The translations under genes and the position numbers were made by a program. Source: Melitaea cinxia (Eukaryota > Arthropoda > Insecta > Lepidoptera > Nymphalidae). Taken from it: a DNA stretch of 64,000 bases. The notes below the pieces were generated by a model, which ran no database searches, was not told the origin of the DNA, and saw only the letters and a list, made by a program, of their open reading frames with translations. Shown in pieces: positions 1 to 13,470 of the stretch (position 1 is its first letter; every line of letters begins with the position of its first letter). Where the stretch lies: assembly GCF_905220565.1 (NCBI RefSeq), contig NC_059406.1:3854001-3918000 (forward strand), given 5' to 3'.

Positions 1-122
1 CTGTCCACGATCCTAGGTATCTATACAAATTAATAAAATTGGAGTGTCTGTTTATAATATTAAAACAACCGTTTTTTACTAAATGCATATGCATGGTACA
101 CATACCAAAATAACATTTTTTA

Positions 123-311
123 TAATTTTTGTCTGTTTATCTGTCTGTCTGTTTATTTCGGCTAATCTCTGAAACTTTCACTGGCAGATAGCTGGTGTAA
201 TAAGGAGTAACTTAGGCTACTTTTATTTTAGTTTTTTTTTTTTATAACTTTGCGAACTGAACAATAAATATTTTGTTAAATTCCACGCGCACGAAGTCGC
301 GGGCACAGCTA
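123..311 (+). mobile_element. Helitron-like non-autonomous element, 3' end
   Basis: The 3' end CGCGCACGAAGTCGCGGGCA followed by CAGCTAA resembles a Helitron terminus (hairpin plus CTRR). The left boundary is guessed from a CTGTCTGTTT-rich segment. Confidence 0.5.
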
Positions 312-502
312 ATATGTTATATATTACAGAGTACATCGTGACATACTTCTAGATTAACGAATGAATAATCTTACACTATGACTTACAAGAAGCTTTATTT
401 ATAAATATACTAACTTCTACTCCATGTGGGTAAATCATCCGTGCAATTTTCGCTCTATTAAAAACTGGTAGCACTATTGAAAAATTGTATTAAATTTTAA
501 TA

Positions 503-764
503 AAAAACGAGTGTGCTTTAGATCACACGACTGAAGTAAAACTTCTTTAGCAATAAGCCTGTACAATAGACCTGCACTGTGTCTTAGATACATGAAATGT
601 AACTGGCTATGAGTGAAATAGAGAAAGAAAATGTGTGCTCTCATCTCTCTCTCTCTCTCTCTCTTGCTCCGTTCGCTTCGCCCAATCACACTTATCGTAA
701 CGTTCTCATCACACATTCACCAGCTATCTCCCCAAGTCAAGCGTGCGTAAAGAAGGCTTACTTC
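503..764. mobile_element. MITE family F
   Basis: Begins with the terminal-repeat motif GTGTGCTTTAGATCACACGA followed by CTGAAGTAAAACTTC, and holds a (CT)n tract near 640-665. The right terminal repeat is not complete here. Short ORFs inside are not genes. Confidence 0.65.
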
Positions 765-1227
765 GATAATATAATTATGTATTTTTTTTATATGGGAATA
801 ACCTAATTCTGACCATTTTCATTCAAAACATTTAAAAGTAATAAATACCTACTCTGACCCGGTAGTTTATCTGAGCAATTTTTTTCCTTTTCAATAAGTG
901 TCACTATTAAAGCCTATTTTTTGTCAGAATAAGGAAACGATGTCCAAAATAAATAAGAATTCTGAACCGGAATGTGACCTCGTTCACGATTTTTTTTTCT
1001 CATTCGATATTAAGAACAACGGGAGTTTCCTTTACAAAACGTCTTCGAAGAACTTAATTGCTGTTTTAATATAAGTACTTCGCTTTGAAAATATACGCGA
1101 ACAATTAAAAATGTTTTGTAAATATTAAGAGCAAATTTTAATTAAATTACTCTTATTATTTACTAAAAGAAAACATAAGTAATGTTACTCCAATCATCTG
1201 AAATTAGTGTAACGGTGAAGTAGTATC
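765..1227. other. no recognised feature
   Basis: AT-rich, no coding or repeat signal seen. Confidence 0.6.
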
Positions 1228-1492
1228 GAGGTGGGGCACAGCGGGACATATCCTGCTCATAATCTGGAGCAATCACCTGGGGCAGCACTTCAACCTTAGA
1301 GAAGATTACAGCTAAATAATACTGCTTTCAAGCAGTGTTCTGTTGCTGTGGTGATTAAGAGCTCCTGGGGTTAGAATCTGGAGTCTGGGGTTAGAATCGG
1401 CAACGCGCTTACGATGCTTCTTGTGCTGCAAACTCGTTACCATGTTACCATCAGGTAAGCCATAAGCTTGTTTGTCGATCTAATCGTATACA
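1228..1492 (+). repeat. interspersed repeat family E
   Basis: GAGGTGGGGCACAGCGGGAC start, CAAGCAGTGTTCTGTTGCTG core and CGGCAACGCGCTTACGATGC region. Copies recur at 20387, 35714 and on the minus strand at 63456. Probably a short retroposon; no coding capacity. Confidence 0.7.
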
Positions 1493-2837
1493 ATAGTATA
1501 GATCTAATAGTAGTTAAAAGTAATTTCAAATCTAAAACAGGTAATCGTTCTAACAGTTTCATTCGTCATAATCGTCGATTAATCCAATGCTATTGGTGAC
1601 CGCTTAAATATCACTTACTTCGCCTTAAGGTAAGCCGTAATGCTTCGCTTTGCATAAAAATTCCCCTCATTTAAGGGTCCTGAATAGGATAAGAATCCTG
1701 CGTCAGACATTCGGAAACACACACGACATAACGACAAACGCCTAGACCACAACAAACTTCTACACTAAATGTGGCATGGAGGAACAAATCTCCACAGGTG
1801 CATATTCCGTTATCAACAATTTTAGAAAATATAAAAACTCATTTCAAAAATTTTGAGCTATCAAAGAATGAGCACACTGTTGAATGGTTTTAAAAAATAA
1901 ATAACATTATTTTTTTTTTTCTGATTTTTCTTCTCAATATTAATAACAATTTTATAAAGATCGGGAGATCGATAGCGCTGAATCTCCTTCATTGCATCTA
2001 CCTTATTTTTTCTATGTGATAATATAATTATGCCAAATTGATAAAAATCAAAGCCAAGAATGAGAGAAAAAAAAGTACTCAAAAAATCACAAGAACTTAT
2101 CAATCCAGAACAACTATAATAAAAAATAATCAAAAATATCTTCCTTTTGTAGGTCGATTAAAAATATTAAATAATATACGAATAAAAGAGCTATCACAAT
2201 TAGTTCGTTTGTTCAAAGTTCTGACCACAGTCTATTGTACTGGGATGAAAGAGATTTTAAAATGTTGTTTAAACTTCCAATGCTCCCTCGGGCTAAACCA
2301 ATGGCAATGCTACTTAATAGTTTTCTTTGAGTGCAAATTTTAAAGCAGTTCTAGAAATATTTAAAATAGCTTCATATCAAAAAGTAATAAAGAAATTTGG
2401 ATATATAAATTTATTGATATAGACAGTAATAATATAAATCTATAATAATCATTACATAGTATAAAACAAAATCGCTTCCCACTGTCTGTATACTTAGATG
2501 TTTAACACTACGCAACGGATTATGATGCTGTTTTCTTTAGTAAATAGAGTGATTCCAGGGGAAGGTTTATATGTATAAAATTTGCATAGTACAGTAGAGG
2601 AACACTGATAGTTTTTGCACTGATACTATTAAAAAAAGTTTATTTCGTTATCTACCCTCTTTCTAAGCTAATTTTCTAAATTACTGATTGAAATAACTTA
2701 AACTTGCATTTAAATATGTACGTTTCCAACGTAAAGAAATAATTATTTAACGTGAAGTTTTTTCTATATAAACATCCCTCTCTTTTTTTGTCGGGGGTTA
2801 AAGAGTAATAAATATATATTAATATTAAAATTGTAAT
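1493..2837. other. no recognised feature
   Basis: AT-rich. Open frames of 90-101 codons on both strands at 1861-2343 are lysine/asparagine-rich, overlap each other and look like chance. Confidence 0.6.
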
Positions 2838-3172
2838 TCCTTTTAGCGGTGTGGCTACGGTTAGGTTAGGCCGTGGGTGTCGTAAGGGGCGATTAAGGGA
2901 TAACACAGTTCCACTACCACCTTGGAACTTAAAAAGCCGACCGATGCCGGGATAGCCATCCAACTGCTGGCTTTGAAATACACAGGCCGATGACGGGCGG
3001 CAGGTCTTCGGTGCGACAAAGCCAGCCCTGTGGTTACCAACCCGCCTGCCCAGCGTGGTAACTATGGGAACATGAATCAACACATGAGTTCACGCCATTT
3101 TTGGCGTGAACTTGTGAAGGACTATGTCCAAGAGTGGATTGTGTTAGGCTAAATGATGATGATGATGATGAA
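2838..3172 (+). mobile_element. SINE-like element made of RTE-type LINE ends
   Basis: The 5' part GTTAGGCCGTGGGTGTCGTA and the 3' part GACTATGTCCAAGAGTGGAT with a (GAT)n tail resemble the two ends of an RTE LINE with the ORF missing. Related fragments are at 4663 and 25686. An ORF on the other strand (2676-3083) has no family support. Confidence 0.6.
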
Positions 3173-3660
3173 TTTTTTTAAATAAACGAAAACAAAATAT
3201 AGTAAAAACATGGAAAATATTAATTTTACACATTCACTCACAGGAGCCCGCTTAGCTCAAGAGGCGTATGAATGGAGTTATCTGTTAAAAAATTAAAAAC
3301 TTTGAAACGTACAATGTGGAGTTAGTTTTTTTTTTTATAAACTAGTGAAGTAGCTCAGCGAGATATGGAATTGAGGCAATTACTTAACTGGGAGAAATAA
3401 GGCGTCGCACACGATAACAGTCAAACTATTTCGATTTGTATTTCAAAACTTTAAATTATGACAAATATTATTTATTTGCGAGCAGTTTGCGAGCAAACGA
3501 TTATTTAGTGTAATGTAGAAGATACTTACGAAATGAAAAAAAAATTGCGCAAATATTGAAAAAAGGTAGAAAATCGCTATTTCTATCAGATCAGCTAGTT
3601 TTTTTTTTTAATATAAATACTATTGAAAAACAAAAAGATTAAACATTGATACAAAAAAAA
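3173..3660. other. no recognised feature
   Basis: AT-rich, several T runs. Confidence 0.6.
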
Positions 3661-4006
3661 CACGCTTCAGCCTGTAATATCCCACTACTGGGTATAGGCC
3701 TCTTTTCCCATGTACGAGAAGGATCAGAGCTTAATCCACCACGCTGCTCTAATGCGGGTTGGCGGATATATTCCCTACTATGAGTAACGATCGCTATCAG
3801 GTGTACACGATAACAACCGGGACCGACGGCTTAACGTGCTCTCCGAGGCACAGTGGGGAGACCCACAAGGACTGCACAAACACCCAGACCACGGCAAACA
3901 CCTGTATGGCCAATACAAATGTTTGTCATATGCGGGGATCGAACCCGCAACCGCCAAGCGCAACAGGTACAATCCATGGCTGTAACCGTTGCGCCAACGC
4001 GGCGTC
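3661..4006 (-). mobile_element. tRNA-derived SINE (family A), near full length
   Basis: On the minus strand: tRNA-like head with A and B boxes near 4000-3940, body, and a tail shared with RTE-type LINE 3' ends (AGGCCTATACCCAGTAGTGG). It contains the uninterrupted GATC site (about 3788-3791) hit by the retrovirus in the intron 1 copy. Confidence 0.85.
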
Positions 4007-6940
4007 AAACAAACACACAACAAAAAAACACACACACACAAAATATCTAGCTAGACAACAATAATACCTGTTAATCAAATTATAAATTAAAAGACGAAGA
4101 TATGAAGAATACATTAATAGGTATATAACAGTAAAATGATTTAGTAATCTTAATTAAAAAAAAAATCATTTATTCTAGTTCATATCAATAAATATTGTAA
4201 CAAAAACTTACAGAATGACACTGAACATTTCTGTCACAGAGATATTTTTCGAGAAGTTCATAATTCCAGTATTGTTTTCTGTATTCTTGGTTTGTACACG
4301 AAATATTTTGTTACAAATTGTCGCAAGCATCCGTGCGAAGCAACCCTAAGCTGCACGTTAGAAATTAATACCGATTGCAGGAAGCGATGCAGGTTTCCAG
4401 TTATTTAATGTTTACGAGTATTTCATTTCTTCTGTCGAGTCCGGATTGGAAATAGCGTTTAAGAAATCTAATAAGTTATCAAGATTTATAAGAAATTTAA
4501 TATTAAATATTGTTTTCGTTTAAGCGTACAATGACAATAAGTATAATAAAAATAGTGTTTTTTAATTTCAAAGCATGACAAAAATATGTTGTTAATTTGT
4601 AATTAATAACTTAGACCAGTGTGAGTAAAAGATTAATATTGATTTGATATAATGAATAATGTTGGAACTTATAAACCCGACCGATGGCGGGATAACCATC
4701 CAACTGCTGACTTTGAAATACACAGGCTGAACCTACATTGTGTTGTTTGATTGGACTTTTGATTTAGTATGAATTGTTTTGTCACAATTATTGAAACTAA
4801 CATAGTTAAGGAAAAAAAAATGTAACTAACAAAAATATGGACATACGTCTGAAATAAATTATAATTACTATTATTATTATTATTATAGATTTTTTTCATT
4901 GACCATTGTTATGCGTAAATGTACTATAATTGTATTACTTATTTCTAATATATAAATATATGTTAACTGTAATGCACATATTTCTAATATCTGTACGCTG
5001 AAGAAATTTATAAATGTTTGATTAAAATAAAGAATTTATTTATCATTTTTTAATTTCTTGGAGGATATTGAACTTTTTTTGTTTCCTGTCATTAGAATAT
5101 ATACTGTAAACGGGGTAATGATGTAAATCTTGTAACGTATTAAAGATCTTGTAAAACTGTGCTTGTTTTAAATTTTTCATAAAAGTTAGTATTTAATGAG
5201 CACTGAGTAGGAGTTTACACATAATTTTATCTGGATAGGCCGACAAAGGAAAACTGCACCGCTCTTGGCATTTCACGAATCGTAGCGAAGATTTTGAAAC
5301 ATAAAATACATAAGCACAAGCACTCAAACCAAGGCAAACATGTGTACTGGGAATCGAATTCACTATGTCTAGCGTAGGCAGGAAATTATGTAAGTAACTG
5401 TCTGTAATCGACGACCCGAAAAAATAAAATAAATGTTATCAGTGAAGGGTTTATTTCCTATGAATCTAACATTTACATATAAAGGCTTATGAAAATCAAA
5501 ACCTTCATACTCATATAAAATGTGTATCATTACACAGTTATATTTACTACGCCACTAGTTTATCTTTCGTTTGAGTTCGTCGCTTCAGAGGTCCATGTAA
5601 CAGAACAATTACATAAGTACCTACATTGTTTAAATACGTTTATAACGTATCACATACATTAACATGAATTGAAGACATATTACTAATTCTATTTAAGTCA
5701 GAATATTTGCCACAATAACCAACTGTTGCTTTACACATAAATTACTAAACTTTTGCTAACGAAACAAGAAGTTATAATTAAACTTGATTGATGTAGTGTT
5801 TCAATGTCGGTATAGTTGGATTTGCCTTCATGGCTTGATGTGGGTAATGGATGGATCCTGTACGCAAGCTATGGTAAAACAATCTGAAGATTTCAAATAC
5901 CCATTAGCATGGGCGTTTTTTCCTGCTAGAAGCCTTTAAATATCATTAGTATTGGGCACTAGAATAATGGAGCCGCATGTATCGATTAATTTTCCAGTGA
6001 CATGTATGTTTAGTCAGTATTGGTTATCTGATGCTGATCTGACAGGAAATTAAAAGATTTTTTGGACTTCGCGAGTCATGGGTGCTCGTCTAGTGAGCCC
6101 AGGAAATAAGAGTGATGTAGATGGAGTCATATATCATTTGGATTAAATATTTTTTTTTGATACCACTAAGGTGGCATACAAGCGTCGAGTCAACATTATG
6201 GTAAGCTGATTACGTAAACTATCGACGCCTACAACAACTCAATAAAAAATTTGACAACAGTATGTAAACAAAGAGTAATAGCATCGTCATCGTAAACAAT
6301 TTTTTATACATTGCGGGTAATTGTAATTACACAGCCGCCAGGACCGATCGCTTATCTGACTTTCTCTAACTGAAAGTTATTATATTAATATATTGTCATA
6401 TATTCGTTTTAATTTCTATAATTGAAGGTAACATACCAATATATGTATCTTTATACTCTTTTTAAAAACTGCATAATATTTGTCTTCGCCTACTTAGCAT
6501 TTTTAATATAAGCTTTAAATTTTTAAGCGAGAATGGTAAATATTGGTGGATTTTATTAAAGCAGCGAATAGCTTGCTCGAGAAGAGAAATATTGACTTTG
6601 CGACATGGTACGTTGATAATGTTTTAACTTTACGAGTTATTTTATTATTGAAGTTTTATAAATTAATTTTTGTGTTTACATATTATATATTGAACATTGT
6701 TATTTAGAACAAACTTTTTTTATCTCGATAAAAATTAGGATGAGATTTTACTGCATAGTATGAAATCAATACATGAAATATAATTTAGTGTTCTTCATTA
6801 ATCTTTCTTATTCAACACTGCATCTTAAATAATGAACTGAAATAAGCCTCACATACAAACGTACCACTAATTCTAAGTCCTACCTCGATTATGCTGCTTC
6901 ACTGCTGGTAGGCGAATAAACTTTATTTTTTATTTATTTT
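4007..6940. other. AT-rich DNA with little structure
   Basis: Apart from a (CA)n stretch near 4029 and the RTE fragment at 4663, nothing supported. Confidence 0.6.
4663..4735 (+). mobile_element. fragment of the RTE-end SINE-like element
   Basis: GACCGATGGCGGGATAACCA and TTTGAAATACACAGGCTGA match 2938-2990. Confidence 0.55.
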
Positions 6941-7900
6941 ATTTACTCTTTGTTGTACACCACAATATGCAAATACAAAATAATAATAATACAGACAACT
7001 TAAACATGTGTAGTACAAGAGGCAGTCTTAAGGCTAGTTAGCCATTTCTTCCAGACAACCCGAAATTTGATTGAGTTATTTGAAAATTCGGTAGGTGGTG
7101 CAGTTATAATAAACTTACATACATATACATAACATCTACACATTAATACTTACAAGCAATGCATATATACATTTGAATAATATAATATTATAAACTAATA
7201 AATATAACAATCAATTTCGCTATAAAAATTGAAAATTAAAAAAAAAAAAAAAATAAATAAATAAATAAATTTAATTGGAATCGCCTTCAGTATTAAGGTA
7301 ATGGTTTATAATTAATTTTTTGAACGTTGGGAGTGATTTGGCTTCTTTAATATATAATGGTAAATTATTCCATAGCTTAACTGCCCGAATGGTGAAAGAC
7401 TGACTGAAAAATTCTCCTCGAAGATCTTAGGGAAGAAGGGTCCCCGAAAAATTCAAATTTATCTTTTAACTAAGACGCAGCCTTAAAGTCAAACAACGCA
7501 CAGTACTGAAGTGACAAAGTATGTGGGTTTCGGCGAGAGCGTATTGGTAGCCACTTGAGCTTGGAACGAAATTCAGAAACATGGTCATTTTGTGAAGGCA
7601 GAATATAAACCGTATAGCAAAGTTTTTAAAGACGCTCAAGCCTCTCAAGTTGGTCCTCTGTTAGCTTACATCTGCATAGTCGAGAATCGATAGGAGGAGA
7701 GAATTCGCCAACATAATTTTGGAATTTGGAATTGGTAAAAAAGACTTGAGGCACCATAGGGAGCTCAGCGCAGTGAAGGTTTTTCTCCTAGCTTCTTTTA
7801 ATTGTACTGACCACGACAAAGTCTAATCGAGTTGTATACCAAGGTCCCTTACGGTAAACTTCCTACCAGAACTAATAAATACTATCAGTTGCTTTGACAA
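6941..7900 (-). pseudogene. CR1/Jockey-like LINE, decayed 3' end of ORF2
   Basis: On the minus strand broken frames give fragments typical of the C-terminus of these RT proteins: SILDYADV, LTEDQLERLERL, KLKWLPI, and finally SFTIRAVKLWNNLP and YIKEAKSLPTFKKL, with a stop near 7271. The rest (6941-7270) is 3' UTR-like, with TTGTTGTACACCACAATATG at its end. Frameshifts and stops make it dead. Exact clade is uncertain. Confidence 0.75.
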
Positions 7901-8243
7901 CAAACGAGACAACGGTTTTGTTTACTCTGCGAAGCATGGTGAAGTAGACCAGAATGAAAAAAAAAAGCGCTTTAAACTCGCACAACTGCATAGCGCATAA
8001 AACTAAAACAAAGGCTTAAAACGGTCCTTTTATCACACGATCAAAAGCCCTAATCATTCTATTCTACAGCGTTAAACGCATGGTTCGCGATAATTGCTTT
8101 ACAGCTTAAAACCGATAAATTTTGAGGACCTTAGCATAAATCAGTTTCAGGCATGCGAGTTTTAAATACGTCGCCCGCATTGCGGCCCCGTATAGTGTTG
8201 GCTGTCCACTGGAAACTAGAATCTTTTATCTCACTCTTTCGAC

Positions 8244-8318
8244 TAATGTCATATTGCCCTCTCGCTCTATCCTAACATGGGATATGTTAGGATAGAGCGA
8301 GAGGGCAATATGACATTA
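8244..8318. repeat. perfect 35-bp inverted repeat (hairpin)
   Basis: Arms 8244-8278 and 8284-8318 are exact reverse complements around a 5-base spacer (GGGAT). The arms contain CCCTCTCGCTCTATCCTAAC. No ORF. Confidence 0.97.
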
Positions 8319-8776
8319 ATATTATTACTATTATGAACTATAAAATACGAAAATATCAAGTCATTATTATATGTATATTTAGTCAACAATTAATCATTGT
8401 CGTGCTTCTCTAATTAAATTATTTGATGATTACATGAAATATAAACAAACTGTTTTTCTTTATTTTGAATATTTTCGTCACTTACATATTACAACTGCTA
8501 CAAAACGAGTATTTATTTAACTTAATAATTACATTGCTTAATTTCTTCATTAAGAATCCACAATTTTATGGATAATTTATCTGTTATATGATATTAAAAA
8601 ACAAAAATTAGAGACAGGAACATTATAATATCTTTAAAAATTAATCTTTGCAAATGAATAAAACCAATAAATTCATTAATGCTACTTTAGTAATCTTGTA
8701 ATTAAAGCGCTATATTTTCTTAACTAGTACTAAAAAATATAATAATAATTGTGTTTGCTCGCAAATGAAAAAAAAA
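8319..8776. other. no recognised feature
   Basis: AT-rich DNA between the hairpin and repeat family H. Confidence 0.6.
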
Positions 8777-9354
8777 ACCGACTTCAATTACATCGACGAG
8801 TAATACAACGTAGATCGACGAAAAAATAGTCAAGTAACTACGCGTTATCAAAGATTATTCAAAATATAGTTATCAGATCTCAATAAAATATATATGTGAC
8901 CACATGACAAACATCAGCTTTCGATTAAATTAAAAATTATTAAAATCGGTACACCCAGTAAAAAGTTATTGCGTATTTTCAAGAGTTTCCCCTCGATTTT
9001 TCTAGGATTTCATCATCAGATCCTGGTTTCCTTATCATAGTACTAAACTAGGGATATTTCCTTTCCAACAAAAAAAGAATTATCAAAATCGGTCTATCCA
9101 GTAGAAAGTTATGCGGTATAATACAACGTAGGTCGACGAAAAAAGCGTCAAGTAAAAACACATTATTAGATATAACTCGAAAAGTTATTGTTAGATCTCA
9201 AATAAATTTAAATGGGACCAATTGAAACACACCACCTTTCGATAAAAAAAAATTGTCGAAATCGGTCCACACGATCAAAAGTTCTGATGTAACATACAAG
9301 AAAAAAAAAATACAGACGAATTGAGAACCTCCTCCTTTTTTGGAAGTCGGTGAA
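8777..9354. repeat. interspersed repeat family H with short inverted ends
   Basis: The ends are inverted: ACCGACTTCAA at the left, GGAAGTCGGT at the right. The phrase AAAATCGGT...CCAGTA..AAGTTAT occurs twice inside (about 8942 and 9081), and ACGTAGATCGACGAAAAA / ACGTAGGTCGACGAAAAA also repeat, so it is internally duplicated. Decayed pieces lie near 13318-13470 and 20768-21185. Confidence 0.6.
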
Positions 9355-9569
9355 ATATGTTTTACACAATAGTTTGAACAACTTACTGTTGCCTTAGCAG
9401 TTCATCGTATAGAAATATTTATAGTTGTTTGTCTATGCTTGGGCACAGAGCATGGGCATATTTTATTGAACTTGGTGCTTGGTTGAGAGACGATATTATA
9501 ACAAATTATGCCAAATATCTATATATTTACACCTAAATAATGGAATAATGGAAGATACTATAAAAAACT

Positions 9570-9800
9570 CACTATAGACGGCGCCACGTTCGCTTAGACC
9601 GAATATAAAATAATCATATCGAAAATTTCGATCTAGCGAGTACATCGTTCCATAGCTTAATTGGCTAGAGCACCAACACGGTCAGTCGGAGATGCAGGTT
9701 CGATTCCCGCTGGAACGGTCGATTTTTGATATGATATTAAAAAATGTTTAGAATTTCCTATGTGTGGGTAACACAAAAATAAAATCGTACAAATTAATAA
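9570..9800 (+). mobile_element. tRNA-like repeat (family D)
   Basis: Contains a tRNA-like core at about 9645-9719 whose ends can pair (CGTTCCA with TGGAACG), with D-arm-like TAGCTTAATTGGCTAGAGCA and T-arm-like GCAGGTTCGATTCCCGC. Flanking parts recur at 50604-50935, so this is a repeat, not a unique tRNA gene. Confidence 0.65.
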
Positions 9801-9926
9801 TAATCATAGACAGTAGTATAGCTTACTACTGCTTATAATATTTCGATAGCATAATCATGCACACGTTATAAAAGTTTAGTATTGACATACACACCGTAAC
9901 ATACACAACCCAAGATATCTTATAGA

Positions 9927-10289
9927 CAAAAAAAAATGATTGTGCTGAAGAGCACACGACTGAAGTAAAACTACTTTAGCAATAGGCCTGTACAATAGAC
10001 CTGCACTGTGTCTTAGATATACGAAACATAACTGGCTATGAGAGAAAGAGAGAAAGAAAATGTGTGCTCCCACCTCTCTCTTGCTCCGTACCCCTCGCCC
10101 TATCGCACTTTTCGTAACACTCTCATCACGCATTCACCAGCTTACTTCCCAAGTCAAGCGTGTGTTAAGAAGTTTTACTTCAAATATATTGTATACTTCT
10201 TACAGCACTCACATTCACTTTTTGATATAAGTTAGATGTAGCTAAGGAATTTTTACTTCAGTCGTGTGGTCTAAAGCACACTCGTTTTT
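9927..10289. mobile_element. MITE family F, copy with both terminal inverted repeats
   Basis: The left end has GCACACGACTGAAGTAAAAC and the right end its inverse, TTTTTACTTCAGTCGTGTGG followed by TCTAAAGCACACTCG. Terminal repeats of about 40 bp and no transposase: a non-autonomous DNA element. Confidence 0.75.
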
Positions 10290-13200
10290 TGATACACGAC
10301 TCAAAGTATTAGTATGATAACCTGAACCTCTAACCATAATCTAAGTTATGTTGATTATGAGTAAAGTAGTTCATGCATAAAACAGCGGAATCGAAAACTA
10401 ATATGAGTTAGCCGGTACCTCGACAGCAAGTGTGATATTATGATAAATTGTTTACCCTTTTCTTGGATAAAAACGTTTACGACTGAAATCCGGATAACTT
10501 TATTTTATGTTACAAATCTAGTGTATTATTTAGTTATGTTATTTGTTACAAATTTTTATCTTAAAAATCATTGTAGTTGTACAATTATTGAAAAGGTGAA
10601 CTTAAAGACGTAAAGCTCCAATGTTTTCAAACCTTACAAGTTGCAAATGATGATACATCACGTTGTTAGTTTATTCTTGTAGAACATCAAATTTAAATAG
10701 AAAAAAAGACAAACCTGGATATGGTTACATTCGTTGTAGTTAGTAGTAGTCACCTAGCAGTATAAATACTTTACAATGTCATACCTACCAAATAAACACA
10801 AAATATATCATACCTATGTGACCAGCGAGCACAAGAGACTTTTCTCTATTAAATTTATTTTTGAAAGCGCGTAAAATTGCAACGCACGTGACTATAAGCC
10901 AATATAAAACACGAAACAATTCATCCAATAGTGACTCAGTTAGTGGTACGTTTTATGATAATTTATGATTTATGACAATCGCATGCAATACATATATCGT
11001 GTTAACAAATATGGTGTTTGTGTTCAGCAGAGATTACAACAAATTTTGTTATATTCGAAAATTGATGTTATACAAAAATAGCAATTTGTGGGCAGAGCTA
11101 TGCAGTAAGTGGGTTATAAATTATATGGAATTATACGGCCATATTGTAATAAATTTATTTTAAACAAAATCGGGTTTTCAGTCACCGGCGATCGTATTCC
11201 AGAAGAATCCCTAACTAAATAGATTCGCTAAAGACGGACACGTTAAGAAGGACATTATCATGCAGTACCATTCAAAATTTGCGGCACCACAAATCATGGT
11301 CAAAAATATTTTATGGACGATAAAAACCGTAATACTGCAATCATTATAAACAAATAAACAAAACAAATAAGTAAAGTTTCATTTTTCAGTAAAATATTAC
11401 ATCCTTTATAATATTTTTGTTTTTGTCATCAAACATTAGAAATATTCTATCTATAAAGAAAATAGTAGAAACTGCTTGCTGAAAATTCTAATAACGTAAC
11501 AGCGTGAAGGAGCCTTAGCCTATTTTGACAAATGATAGTAAATTTGTAAAAGTGTCCTCGCGTCCTAACATGATGACTAGTAATCTGTACGGTGAAATGT
11601 TATTTGGCACATAGTTTGTCAATTTCCTTTATTCCTGCAAATTTTTTTGTATATTGAATGCACATTATGAGTTTATTTTTTTATTTTTACCACTTCCTAT
11701 TATGAAATTAATTATTTGAATAAAATTTTTAGTTTTAAGAAGTTTCAACTAAAATAGTTTATATAATATAGTAGCCGTACTCCGCGCGCGTTACTACGCT
11801 TTTTTTTAGTCGTACCAACTTAGAAACATTTGAGGGCTCATGCACAACACTTTGCGGAACATCATGACATGATCAAATGCACAGTTTACGATTCTATAAA
11901 GGACATATAGACAAATATTATTTTTTATATATGTAGATTACCATTTGAAGCCTGTTTTATAGATTACTCATAAATTTATCTCGCACATAAGTCATTGATA
12001 GGCTATCACTTTTCAGTATCTTTTGGTTTGCAAATAGAATATGTGACCAATAAAGTGGAATATAGATGAAACAAAGCAAAACATATCTAATACTTTTATC
12101 GTATGGTTTCCGTTAAACGTCGGATAACTATCAGTAATCTTAGGTTTGCTTGCGATATGAAAAATATACTTTTATTATTCCTAAATAAAACATCGAAAAC
12201 GAATACAAGCGAATAAAATATCTGCTTCATACACATGCGTGACAATACCTCATTGCAAGACATTTCAATCTTCCCAAACATAAATAAAATACGTTACGTA
12301 ATCCGAAATTGCAACAACATTCACAACATATGCGATGAAACGTACGAAACTGGGTGATTCTATTCCACACACAGAGTTACATATTAAATACTGAATAATT
12401 CAACACTATTCTTCGACGAAGTACCTGAATGGAGCATAAATCAAAGATTCGAAGTGTCCCTTGCATTGAATATTGCCAATATGAACAATCTTATAGTAAA
12501 TTTTTCAATATTCGAAACTCAATAGCTACGTAAGACATTTTTCACTTCGAATATTGTATTTTATTCAATGAACTTTTAATAAAGCAAAAATTGTATATTT
12601 TTTCGCTTTGAACTTTTAAGTATATTAGATGATTTTTTTTTTTGTATCAAGTAGATTGCTGTTTTAATTTTTATGATTACGTGAATACTCGTTTAATAAT
12701 TAATTAACTTTTATATCAATTTAGATGCATCGCTTAGTATATCTGGGTAGCGGATATTTAGATATACGACTATATTTAATTACATAAATGGTCATGTTGA
12801 CTGTTCGTGATCTTGCAATAATTTGTATAATGCCTATCAGCGAAAATTAAATGTAAAATCAGCATGATCGAATAGTCAAGCAAATAAACCCTTAACTTTT
12901 TATACTATTACGTAATTATATGCTAGAACATAACTATTACTTTAGTTATATGATTACTTATCAATAAAGAATGTTACGGTAGAGTTAAATCGCGTTTTTA
13001 AAGCTGCATACGATATAATGCGAGTCAAAAATCTGATGCTTTTGATTTTCTCGTAAACAAATTAATACAGCGCAGTGAGCTGCGTTTTAGTATGTCATGC
13101 GTATTTTATTTGTGTTGAACCACAATAGTACGCATATGAACTGTAACTATAGCATTTCATTTAAATGATGCTTCTCTGATTTTATTTACAAAATCCAAAA

Positions 13201-13317
13201 CTTTAATCTGATTGAAAATTCCAATGCGGCCATCTTCTATAGAGAATTAAAGAAAACCAACCACCAAACTCTTTACGATAAATAAAATGATAACATCATT
13301 CACAGTCGAGGTCAGGA
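10290..13317. other. AT-rich DNA, no gene seen
   Basis: Two 61-63 codon ORFs (10972, 12096) lack any motif. No repeat recognised. Confidence 0.6.
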
Positions 13318-13470
13318 TAACACAAAAACTACAAGTCAGATCTCGCTCAAATTTATTCGAGATCATAAAACAAGACGGCATTGGAATAAAAAGATAATCA
13401 TCAAAATCAGTGAACCCGGTGAAAAGTTACGAGGAAAAACGCATAAAAATTAAAAAAAAAAAAAAAACAC
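13318..13470. repeat. family H remnant
   Basis: Contains CAAAATCAGTGAACCCGGTG and AAAAGTTAC, matching the internal phrase of the 8777 copy with many changes. Confidence 0.4.

Noticed and set aside
2676..3083. 135-codon reverse ORF
   Set aside because: Lies on the antisense of the RTE-end SINE-like element, with no family motif.
9645..9719. Candidate functional tRNA gene
   Set aside because: The same core and flanks recur at 50837-50900 in a rearranged form, and the anticodon arm is not convincing, so it is a tRNA-like repeat.
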